From an uncultured Lachnospiraceae bacterium (GTDB taxonomy: Bacteria > Bacillota > Clostridia > Lachnospirales > Lachnospiraceae): DNA of 5,231 nt. The notes below the pieces were generated by a model. That model did not search any database, was not told the DNA's origin, and saw only the letters and a program-made list of their open reading frames with translations. A program made the position numbers and the translations under genes. This document shows, in pieces, positions 1-5,231 of the stretch. Position 1 is the first letter of the stretch; every line of letters begins with the position of its first letter. The stretch spans positions 1 through 5,231 of the forward strand of contig CAJTZB010000168.1 in assembly GCA_910583815.1 (NCBI GenBank), written 5' to 3'.

Positions 1-1
1 G

Positions 2-1081
2 GGCAAATCTCTTTGGAAGCGTATTGCTTGCATTGCTTCTGCAATTGGTTTGGTTGTGATGCTGTTTGCATCGCAGTCTCGTACCGGAATGATTTCACTT
101 GCAGCAGTGATTGTAGTTTTGGTTGTTTTTTCCGCGCCGTATGTCCTTCGTTATTGGTATGCAGTGACCGGAGCAGTCGTTCTTTTAGCAGGAGGGTTTC
201 TGCTGTTTGACTGGCAGCAGGATTTCCTGATGATGGGACGCCTGAAGGAGATGTTTGAAATCCAAAAGGAAGACTATGTGCTAAAAGGAATTGATACAAC
301 AGGAAACGGCGTCAGGGTAGTGTATAAGGATACAGAGTTTACCGTGCAGATGCCGGTTACCGGGGAAGATTTTGCCTATGTTGTAACAGAAAACGGAGAA
401 TCGCTTTCTGTTACGTATTCAGAGGACAGGGCATGGGGGTATGCAACGTTAAAAAGCGGAGAGGAGATTTCGATCCAAACAGCAATTTATGAGGATTACT
501 ATGCATTTGGCCTGCCGTTAGACAACAGAACATGGTATTTTACAAACCAGATAGAGCGAGGAAATTATAAATTCATTACAGATACCGGAAAAATTGACGA
601 ATGTCAGATGGCTGCCAATGCGTTGCCGGGTTATGAGGCGTTAGCGGATGCCAGAGGTTATGTCTGGGGAAGAACCATTCCTTTGTTTAAAAAGCACTTT
701 TTTATAGGCTCCGGCCCGGATACCTTTGCAGTTACGTTTCCACAGAATGACTATGTAGCTCGTTACCGTGTCAGTCCGGAGGGCATCATTTATACAAGGC
801 CGCACAACCTTTATTTGCAGATGGCACTGCAGACAGGTGTAATTTCTTTAGCGGCATTTCTTGTATTTTATATTATGTACGCACTGGAATGCTGCAAACT
901 CTATTTTGCGAGGAAATTCAGCCGGGGCATAGAATGGATGGGATTTGCGATTTTCCTTGGGACGGTTGGCTTTTTAGCGGCAGGTCTGGCAAACGACTCT
1001 TTGATTGTTGTCTCGCCGGTATTTTATTTGATGCTTGGCGCAGGAAAAGCAGTGAATCAAATGCAGAGAGAGCGGAAATGA
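2..1081 (+). CDS. O-antigen ligase/polymerase family membrane protein (5' end missing)
   Basis: This is the C-terminal part (359 residues visible) of a polytopic membrane protein of the O-antigen ligase/Wzy_C type, which joins or polymerises polyprenyl-diphosphate-linked glycans on the outer face of the membrane. The frame is open to the window edge. A TTG at 50 lies within a hydrophobic helix and is not the start. Visible residues about 8-23, 30-47 and 53-69 are membrane segments, with the family-like SRTG at 26-29 between the first two. A large extracytoplasmic loop (about 70-266) ends in the diagnostic GSGPDTF (236-242) and PHNLYLQ (267-273), followed by helices at about 270-296, 313-328 and 330-351. 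Between the GRLKEMF stretch and the WGRTIPLFKK stretch lies an extra, apparently beta-rich, soluble segment of roughly 130 residues. In a Gram-positive the substrate would be a capsule, exopolysaccharide or teichoic-type glycan rather than lipid A core; that is inference. Ligase and polymerase cannot be told apart from sequence alone. Confidence 0.85.
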   Translation, partial: GKSLWKRIACIASAIGLVVMLFASQSRTGMISLAAVIVVLVVFSAPYVLRYWYAVTGAVVLLAGGFLLFDWQQDFLMMGRLKEMFEIQKEDYVLKGIDTTGNGVRVVYKDTEFTVQMPVTGEDFAYVVTENGESLSVTYSEDRAWGYATLKSGEEISIQTAIYEDYYAFGLPLDNRTWYFTNQIERGNYKFITDTGKIDECQMAANALPGYEALADARGYVWGRTIPLFKKHFFIGSGPDTFAVTFPQNDYVARYRVSPEGIIYTRPHNLYLQMALQTGVISLAAFLVFYIMYALECCKLYFARKFSRGIEWMGFAIFLGTVGFLAAGLANDSLIVVSPVFYLMLGAGKAVNQMQRERK

Positions 1082-1128
1082 GATTAGAATGGGAGAATAG
1101 GTTGAAAAAAGCTCCTTTCCTGATTTGA
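1078..1128 (+). CDS. Possible 16-codon ORF coupled to the ligase stop (speculative)
   Basis: An ATG at 1078 overlaps the TGA stop of the upstream gene (ATGA) and opens a short frame, MRLEWENRLKKAPFLI, ending at 1128. The overlap would allow reinitiation by terminating ribosomes. The purine-rich GAGAGAG just upstream could serve as a weak ribosome binding site, although it lies inside the preceding gene. The peptide matches no family I know and is amphipathic and basic. It ends just before the GC-rich hairpin at 1131-1146. It could be a leader peptide, or simply chance. Confidence 0.15.
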   Translation: MRLEWENRLKKAPFLI

Positions 1129-1130
1129 AA

Positions 1131-1146
1131 GCCGCCTGCCGGCGGC
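1131..1146 (+). promoter_or_regulatory. GC-rich hairpin just upstream of the methyltransferase ribosome binding site
   Basis: The arms GCCGCC (1131-1136) and GGCGGC (1141-1146) are perfect 6-base complements around a TGCC loop. A competing 5-base stem, CTGCC (1136-1140) with GGCAG (1144-1148), shares bases with it. No T-run follows on the + strand, so it does not look like an intrinsic terminator for the upstream gene. It ends 5 bases before the GGAGG at 1152, so it could affect translation initiation or mRNA stability. That role is inference. Confidence 0.4.
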
Positions 1147-1151
1147 AGCAT

Positions 1152-1156
1152 GGAGG
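1152..1156 (+). promoter_or_regulatory. Ribosome binding site that sets the methyltransferase start
   Basis: GGAGG followed by a 5-base spacer (TTAAG) precedes the ATG at 1162. The in-frame ATG at 1150 overlaps this site and has no Shine-Dalgarno sequence of its own, so 1162 is the better start. Confidence 0.8.
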
Positions 1157-1161
1157 TTAAG

Positions 1162-2061
1162 ATGTGGATAGCAGACGGATGGAAAGAATATGAGGTATTA
1201 GATGCAAGCGGAGGTGAAAAACTGGAACGCTGGGGCAGCTATGTGCTGCTTCGTCCGGACCCTCAGGTAATATGGAATACAGAGAAAAAAGCGGCGGAGT
1301 GGAACCGGCTTTCTGCCCATTATCACAGGAGCAGCAAAGGCGGAGGGGATTGGGAGTTTTTTGACCTTCCCAAACAGTGGGACATCCATTATAAAGACCT
1401 GACCTTTCATCTGCAGCCGTTCAGCTTCAAACATACGGGGCTGTTTCCGGAGCAGGCGGTTAATTGGGATTGGTTTGGAGAAATGATTGCAAAAGAGAAA
1501 GCAGACGGACGTGAAGTTAAGGTTTTGAATCTATTTGCCTATACCGGTGGGGCTACAATAGCAGCAGCAAAGGCAGGGGCGGCCGTGACGCATGTAGACG
1601 CATCCAAAGGGATGGTGTCATGGGCAAAGGAAAACGCTGCTTCATCTGGACTTTCAGAAGCGCCAATCCGCTATATAGTGGATGACTGCGTAAAATTTGT
1701 AGAACGTGAAATTCGCCGTGGGAACAGGTATGATGCGATTATACTCGATCCGCCTTCGTATGGAAGAGGGCCAAAAGGGGAAATATGGAAAATAGAGGAG
1801 AGCCTTCATGCATTTGTCCGGCTTTGCGTTCAGGTATTAAAGCCAGAACCTCTGTTTTTCTTGATTAATTCTTATACGACAGGGCTGCAGCCGGCAGTGC
1901 TTTCTTATCTGCTTGGGCTGGAACTGAGACAGAAGTTTGGCGGCATGGTATCGGCAGATGAAATAGGGCTTCCGGTAAGAGCAAGCGGACTGGTGCTCCC
2001 ATGCGGTGCTTCGGGAAGATGGAAGAAGTGTGAAAAGAAAATTGATTGCTTGCAGCACTGA
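1162..2061 (+). CDS. Class I SAM-dependent methyltransferase, RlmI/RlmK-like
   Basis: A 299-residue cytoplasmic methyltransferase of the COG1092/Methyltrans_SAM type, the group that includes the 23S rRNA methyltransferases RlmI and RlmK. From the start at 1162, residues about 91-105 carry the family-typical HTGLFPEQ stretch. Residues 122-140 form the SAM-binding motif I (LNLFAYTGG followed by an alanine-rich helix). HVDASKG at 144-150 supplies the acidic residue that usually contacts the ribose, VDDC lies at 173-176, and LDPPSYGRG at 195-203 is the motif IV DPP(S/K)-type catalytic loop. The C-terminus contains LPVRASGLVLPCGASGRW. No N-terminal PUA domain of the kind found in RlmI is apparent; the first 90 residues look like a short beta-rich domain instead. 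The substrate is probably RNA but is not shown. Start 1162 is chosen over the in-frame 1150 because of the well-placed GGAGG. It sits 80 bases after the ligase-like gene and 67 before the PopT-type gene, with no obvious functional link to either. Confidence 0.88.
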   Translation: MWIADGWKEYEVLDASGGEKLERWGSYVLLRPDPQVIWNTEKKAAEWNRLSAHYHRSSKGGGDWEFFDLPKQWDIHYKDLTFHLQPFSFKHTGLFPEQAVNWDWFGEMIAKEKADGREVKVLNLFAYTGGATIAAAKAGAAVTHVDASKGMVSWAKENAASSGLSEAPIRYIVDDCVKFVEREIRRGNRYDAIILDPPSYGRGPKGEIWKIEESLHAFVRLCVQVLKPEPLFFLINSYTTGLQPAVLSYLLGLELRQKFGGMVSADEIGLPVRASGLVLPCGASGRWKKCEKKIDCLQH

Positions 2062-2095
2062 TTAAGGACAAAATAACTGAGTTTTGCAAACGTCT

Positions 2096-2132
2096 AAAGG
2101 ACATAAGAATGAAAGGAAACATGGTACGATGA
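2096..2132 (+). other. Shine-Dalgarno plus 7-codon mini-ORF overlapping the DUF368 start
   Basis: AAAGGA (2096-2101) lies 7 bases before an ATG at 2109 that opens MKGNMVR and stops at TGA 2130-2132. This stop overlaps the ATG (2129) of the DUF368 gene as ATGA. The mini-ORF therefore has a better-spaced ribosome binding site than the gene itself, whose nearest candidate AAAGGA (2112-2117) is 11 bases away. This arrangement would suit translational coupling, but a frame this short can arise by chance. Confidence 0.25.
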
Positions 2133-2986
2133 AACTTCTTTTAGATATGGTCAGAGGCGCGCTGATTGGGGTGGCGAATGTTATTCCGGGTGTCAGCGGC
2201 GGTACAATGATGGTGTCAATGGGTATTTATGATACGATTATTGGCTGTATTACCAACCTCTTGAAACAATGGAAAAAAAGTATACTGACACTGCTTCCTT
2301 ATGCGCTTGGTATGGGAATCGGCATTGTGCTGTCGGCATTTTCAGTGGAGCTTTTGTTTGAACGTTTTCCTCTTCCAACGGCATTGCTGTTTATTGGGCT
2401 GATTTTTGGCGGAATTCCGATGCTGTTTGCAAAAGTAAAGGGAGGCAAGCTGTCTGTACGGCATATTGCATTGTTCCTTGCAGCTTTTGCATTAGTGGTC
2501 GGGCTTCAGCTGCTTGGACAGAAGACAGGGCTGGAACGGGAGCTGACGCTTTCTGTCCCTAATGTTATCATTGCATTTTTCCTTGGCATAGTGGCTTCGG
2601 CAACTATGGTGATTCCGGGTGTCAGCGGTTCAATGGTCATGATGCTGCTTGGCTATTATACCGCAGTGATTGGCATTATCAATGATTGTGTGAAAGCATT
2701 GATTGGCTTTCAGGTTATGGATTTCTTAAAATGTGCAGGCATCTTATTTCCATTTGGAATCGGCGTGTTGCTTGGAATTTTCTGGGTAGCGAAGTTGATA
2801 GAATATCTGATGAAGAAATACCAAAGAGAAACATACTGTGCTATTTTAGGGCTTGTGGCAGCTGCACCGTTTCCGATTTTTATGAATGCAGGGATTAATT
2901 CGTTTTCAGTGGGCGCCGTGGCGGCAGCGGCAGTGACGTTTGTGCTTGGATTTATTGGGGCACTGCGGCTTGGAAAGGAAGCATAG
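2129..2986 (+). CDS. popT: DUF368 family polyprenyl-phosphate transporter (PopT-type)
   Basis: A 285-residue multi-pass membrane protein of the DUF368 family. Family members (PopT) are reported to move undecaprenyl phosphate back across the cytoplasmic membrane for reuse in cell wall and surface glycan synthesis. The two halves each carry the hallmark motif: IPGVSGGTM near residues 19-27 and IPGVSGS at 162-168, each followed by a glycine/tyrosine-containing hydrophobic helix (MGIYDTIIG and LLGYYTAVIG). This matches the expected internal duplication. The rest is almost entirely hydrophobic helices with short basic loops such as KQWKKS and KKYQRET, and the length is normal. Start 2129 (MKLLLDMVRG) matches the usual family N-terminus; an in-frame TTG at 2084 would add 15 polar residues and lacks support. 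The stop at 2986 is only 5 bases before znuA, so the gene is probably co-transcribed with the zinc system. The gene symbol is by homology only. Confidence 0.87.
   Translation: MKLLLDMVRGALIGVANVIPGVSGGTMMVSMGIYDTIIGCITNLLKQWKKSILTLLPYALGMGIGIVLSAFSVELLFERFPLPTALLFIGLIFGGIPMLFAKVKGGKLSVRHIALFLAAFALVVGLQLLGQKTGLERELTLSVPNVIIAFFLGIVASATMVIPGVSGSMVMMLLGYYTAVIGIINDCVKALIGFQVMDFLKCAGILFPFGIGVLLGIFWVAKLIEYLMKKYQRETYCAILGLVAAAPFPIFMNAGINSFSVGAVAAAAVTFVLGFIGALRLGKEA
2183..2199 (+). repeat. Copy 1 of a 17-base direct repeat encoding IPGVSG
   Basis: ATTCCGGGTGTCAGCGG occurs identically here and at 2612-2628, both inside the DUF368 gene and in the same frame. It reflects the duplicated IPGVSG motif of the two halves of the protein, with unusually exact codon identity. 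Confidence 0.9.
2612..2628 (+). repeat. Copy 2 of the 17-base direct repeat encoding IPGVSG
   Basis: Identical to 2183-2199, 429 bases (143 codons) downstream. Recombination between the two copies would delete 143 codons in frame. Confidence 0.9.
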
Positions 2987-2991
2987 GGTCT

Positions 2992-3948
2992 ATGTTCAGA
3001 CGAAAGCTTTTATTTCTTCTTGGTATTATGGTGCTGTTATCTTTGGCAGGCTATGCAGTCTGCTGCACTGTCCGGCAGGAAAACGGCTCTTTTCAAGAGG
3101 AATCAACGAGAATACGGCTTGTGGCGTCATTTTATCCAATTTATGTACTGACGGAAAACTTGATTGCAGAGGTTCCGGGAACGGCTGTAGAAAATATGAC
3201 TCAAGGACAGAGTGGCTGCCTGCATGACTATCAGCTGACGACAAAGGATATGCAGCTGCTTTCGGATGCAGATGCATTTCTAATTAATGGTGCAGGTATG
3301 GAACTGTTTTTAGAACAGGCAGCAGAACATTGTCCGGAACTTTTGGTGATTGCTGCCACACAGGGCATGGACCTTTTGAAAGGTATGGGACACAGCCACG
3401 CCCATGAGTATTTGGAAGAAGAGCAGGAGCAAGAAGAAAACGGACATGTCTGGATGGATGTTGAGCGTTACCGCAAACAGGCTTTGATACTTTGCGAAGG
3501 GCTAAAACAGATGGATTCTTCCGGAGCAGAGGCATATGAGAGGGCATATCATGCGTATGATAAAATATTGGAAGAGCTTTCTTTAGAAGTGCAGGAGCTT
3601 GCTGTGAAAACGGAAGGGATGCCGGCTGTATTGTTTCATGAAGCGTTTGCTTATTTTGCAGACAGCCTTGGCATGGAAGTATTGGCAGAACTTGCCCTGG
3701 ACGAAGAGCAGGTACCGAGTGCAGGAGAAATTGCAGAGGTGATAGAAGAAATACGCTATCATGGTACAGCGCTTCTGCTGATTGAGGAAGCCTATCTGTC
3801 CCATGCACAGAAAATAGCCAAAGAGACAAACGCATTGATTGTCTGCATTGATCCTCTTTTGACGGGAGATGGTTCACCGGACAGTTATGTGTCTGGCATG
3901 AAGGAGAATTTAGCGGCAGTAGAGGCAGCGTTAAAAACACAGGAATGA
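2992..3948 (+). CDS. znuA: Zinc ABC transporter substrate-binding protein (ZnuA/AdcA, TroA fold)
   Basis: A 318-residue extracytoplasmic metal-binding protein of the ZnuA/AdcA/TroA family, which captures zinc and delivers it to the ATPase/permease pair encoded next. A basic MFRRK start and a hydrophobic core to about residue 20 form a signal sequence. The expected metal ligands can be picked out in order: His78 (in GCLHDYQLT), His152 (GHVWMD), His216 (LFHEAFAYF) and Asp287 (IDPL). This three-His/one-Asp set favours zinc. A short His- and Glu-rich loop (GHSHAHEYLEEEQEQEENGH, 133-152) precedes the second ligand, as in zinc-specific members. The lipobox is not canonical: LAGY at 18-21 is followed by Cys24-Cys25. 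The usual Pro two residues before the first ligand is Cys76 here. The gene begins 5 bases after popT; GGAAAGGAA at 2972-2980 is the likely ribosome binding site. Manganese specificity is possible but less likely. Confidence 0.92.
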   Translation: MFRRKLLFLLGIMVLLSLAGYAVCCTVRQENGSFQEESTRIRLVASFYPIYVLTENLIAEVPGTAVENMTQGQSGCLHDYQLTTKDMQLLSDADAFLINGAGMELFLEQAAEHCPELLVIAATQGMDLLKGMGHSHAHEYLEEEQEQEENGHVWMDVERYRKQALILCEGLKQMDSSGAEAYERAYHAYDKILEELSLEVQELAVKTEGMPAVLFHEAFAYFADSLGMEVLAELALDEEQVPSAGEIAEVIEEIRYHGTALLLIEEAYLSHAQKIAKETNALIVCIDPLLTGDGSPDSYVSGMKENLAAVEAALKTQE

Positions 3949-3961
3949 AAAGTTTTCAATG

Positions 3962-3968
3962 GGTGGGG
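3962..3968 (+). promoter_or_regulatory. Weak ribosome binding site favouring the znuC start at 3974
   Basis: GGTGGGG lies 5 bases before the ATG at 3974. The in-frame ATG at 3959 overlaps its edge and has only a distant AGGA (3941-3944) upstream. The later start is therefore preferred, but not decisively. Confidence 0.45.
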
Positions 3969-3973
3969 TTTAT

Positions 3974-4834
3974 ATGAAGCGGCAAAAGGGGACTGTGCAG
4001 CCTAAAAAACAAGGAATACGTATTGAAGGGGCATTTGTGGAGGAGCAGAAGGAGGAACTGCTTCGCAGGCGGCCTTACCGCAGGCTGCCAAAAACAAAAC
4101 CATGTGGGTTCCATCGTGTCAGCATGAGCCATATTACGGTGAAAGCAGGCATGACAACCCTGCTTTCGGATGTCAGCTTGGATATTTTCTGTGGAAAACT
4201 GACTGTTATCATTGGGAAAAACGGAGCAGGGAAGTCCACCCTGATTAAGTCTGTTTTGGGGGAGATGCCGCATGAAGGAACAATAGAGTTCAGGGATTTA
4301 AAAGACAATTCGCTGCGGAGGCTGACAATTGGCTATGTTCCACAGCAGCTGAATATAGAACGAAATTCTCCGGTCAGTGTCTATGACCTGATTGCAGGTT
4401 ATACAAGCCATGTGCCGGTATTTTTAAGAAAGAGCAGAGTACTCAGTGAACAGATAAAAGAGAGGCTTGCGATGTTTGATGCTGCGGCTTTGATAGATAA
4501 ACGTCTTGGAGATTTGTCTGGCGGCGAGCTGCAGCGGGTGCTGTTAACGATTGCCTGTACGCCGGTGCCAAACCTGCTGATATTGGATGAGCCGGTTTCG
4601 GGAATGGATAAGAATGGAAGAGAGTTGTTTTATAGGATTCTGCATGAGCTGAAGCTGGAATATGATATGTCAATTATTTTAGTCTCACATGACCTTGACC
4701 TGACGGCACGCTACGCAGACAGTGTCGTGCTGTTAGATAAGACAGTATTAAAAGAAGGAACTCCGGCGCAGGTGATGGAGAGCAAGGAATTTCGGGAGGT
4801 GTTTGGCTGTGGATTTACTGCTTCGGCTACTTGA
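3974..4834 (+). CDS. znuC: Zinc ABC transporter ATP-binding protein (ZnuC-like)
   Basis: The cytoplasmic ATPase that powers zinc import, 286 residues from ATG 3974 (291 if ATG 3959 is used). Counted from 3959, the motifs are complete: Walker A GKNGAGKST (86-94), Q-loop Gln129 in YVPQQ, signature LSGGELQR (186-193), Walker B LLILDE (206-211), D-loop SGMD (214-217) and switch His244 in VSHDLD. The order of motifs and the adjacent binding protein and permease make it the ABC subunit of this importer. The ATPase domain proper starts near residue 52 (FHRVSMSHITV), leaving an extra basic, polar N-terminal stretch of roughly 45-50 residues (RRRPYRRLPKTKPCGFH) that most ZnuC proteins lack. The 3' end overlaps the permease gene by 26 bases. 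The gap from znuA is 25 bases, consistent with one operon. Confidence 0.92.
   Translation: MKRQKGTVQPKKQGIRIEGAFVEEQKEELLRRRPYRRLPKTKPCGFHRVSMSHITVKAGMTTLLSDVSLDIFCGKLTVIIGKNGAGKSTLIKSVLGEMPHEGTIEFRDLKDNSLRRLTIGYVPQQLNIERNSPVSVYDLIAGYTSHVPVFLRKSRVLSEQIKERLAMFDAAALIDKRLGDLSGGELQRVLLTIACTPVPNLLILDEPVSGMDKNGRELFYRILHELKLEYDMSIILVSHDLDLTARYADSVVLLDKTVLKEGTPAQVMESKEFREVFGCGFTASAT
4795..4799 (+). promoter_or_regulatory. Ribosome binding site for the permease, inside znuC
   Basis: GGAGG (within GGGAGGT) sits 9 bases before the GTG at 4809. It is the strongest Shine-Dalgarno match in this part of the window and settles the start of the permease, whose next in-frame ATG (4869) lacks one. Confidence 0.8.
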
Positions 4835-5231
4835 TGCCCTTCCGTTCGGATTTTTGCAGTATGATTTTATGAAGTATGCGCTGCTGGCGGTGCTGGTGAT
4901 TACTCCTTTATTCGGAATTTTGGGGACGATGATTGTGAGCAACCGAATGGCGTTTTTTTCGGATGCTCTTGGGCATTCTGCGTTTACCGGAATGGCGCTT
5001 GGCATACTGCTTGGCATTTCTGACCAGAATGTGGCAATGCTTTTGTTTGCAGTGCTGTTTGCGCTTTTGTTAAACTATATCCGCTATAAGAATATTGTTT
5101 CTTCGGATACGGTGATTTCGGTTTTTTCTTCTTTAAGTGTGGCGGTTGGGTTAGCGGTGCTGTCAAGAAATGGAAGCTTTTCTAAGTATTCTGCTTTGCT
5201 TGTGGGGGATATTTTAAGCATTACTCCGACA
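4809..5231 (+). CDS. znuB: Zinc ABC transporter permease (ZnuB-like, ABC-3 family), 3' end missing
   Basis: The membrane channel of the zinc importer. The frame opens with GTG at 4809 and stays open to the window end, giving 141 residues, about half of the usual 260-290 of the ABC-3 family. Residues about 21-43 form a first membrane helix. The hallmark SDALGHSAFTGMALG is at 51-65, and helices follow at about 61-71, 75-92 and 103-118. GDILSITPT at the cut edge is also family-like (LVGDIL). The GTG start is favoured over the ATG at 4869 because GGGAGGT precedes it by 9 bases. The gene begins 26 bases inside znuC, in another frame, so its translation is probably coupled to that of the ATPase. 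Operon order A-C-B is a common one for zinc/manganese importers. The remainder of the gene and anything beyond (for example a Zur regulator) are outside the window. Confidence 0.9.
   Translation, partial: MDLLLRLLDALPFGFLQYDFMKYALLAVLVITPLFGILGTMIVSNRMAFFSDALGHSAFTGMALGILLGISDQNVAMLLFAVLFALLLNYIRYKNIVSSDTVISVFSSLSVAVGLAVLSRNGSFSKYSALLVGDILSITPT

Noticed and set aside
1102..1130. Possible promoter before the methyltransferase: TTGAAA at 1102-1107
   Set aside because: The position 17 bases downstream reads TTGAAA, not a -10-like TATAAT, so no complete promoter is seen.
1131..1146. Intrinsic terminator for the ligase-like gene
   Set aside because: The stem is strong, but no run of T follows on the + strand (AGCATGGAGG instead), so terminator function is not supported.
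2046..2074. Possible promoter before popT: TTGCTT (2046-2051), 17-base spacer, CAAAAT (2069-2074)
   Set aside because: Only three of six bases match the -35 consensus and four of six the -10, and the -35 falls inside the methyltransferase gene. This is too weak to call in a region of this composition.
2084..2128. Upstream TTG start for the DUF368 gene at 2084
   Set aside because: It would add 15 polar residues (MQTSKGHKNERKHGT) not expected in this family, and it has no ribosome binding site. MKLLLDMVRG at 2129 is the usual type of N-terminus.
3371..3450. His/Glu-rich low-complexity stretch in znuA as a sign of a frameshift or fusion
   Set aside because: Such loops are normal in zinc-specific TroA-fold proteins, and the frame runs cleanly into the next ligand motif (GHVWMD).
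3284..3940. Long antisense open frame (218 codons) opposite znuA
   Set aside because: It lies wholly inside a clearly recognisable zinc-binding protein gene, its product has no family features (Pro/Leu/His-rich, no domain), and no ribosome binding site or separate promoter is evident. It is a shadow of codon bias.

Overview
The window carries six genes, all on the + strand, with no RNA gene, mobile element, CRISPR array or gene-free stretch over 300 bases. The moderate base composition, AGGAGG-type ribosome binding sites, use of TTG/GTG/ATG starts, tight gene packing and the style of the proteins (for example the GCLHDYQLT zinc-binding motif) suggest a clostridial Firmicute, most likely a gut Lachnospiraceae-type organism. 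That taxonomic call is inference, since no marker gene is present.

Layout: (1) 2-1081, the 3' part of an O-antigen ligase/polymerase-family membrane protein with an unusually large extracytoplasmic loop. (2) An 80-base gap with a GC-rich hairpin and a possible 16-codon ORF, then a class I SAM-dependent methyltransferase of the RlmI/RlmK-like group (1162-2061). (3) A 67-base gap with a possible 7-codon ORF, then a DUF368/PopT-type polyprenyl-phosphate transporter (2129-2986). (4-6) A zinc ABC uptake system in the order binding protein (2992-3948), ATPase (3974-4834) and permease (4809 to the window end, cut off).

How they fit together: the last four genes are separated by 5 bases, 25 bases and a 26-base overlap, so they look like one transcription unit. 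The zinc system has no visible promoter, terminator or Zur-like operator of its own between popT and znuA. The first gene handles lipid-linked glycans and the PopT-type protein recycles the polyprenyl-phosphate carrier that such pathways release, so a shared envelope theme is plausible but unproven.

Most of the window is conventional. The points most worth a second look are the binding protein's damaged-looking lipobox (LAGY where LAGC would be canonical, one base away), the N-terminal extension on the ATPase, the roughly 130-residue insertion in the ligase-like protein, and two mini-ORFs with ATGA stop/start overlaps. I found no clear evidence of a wholly new system.
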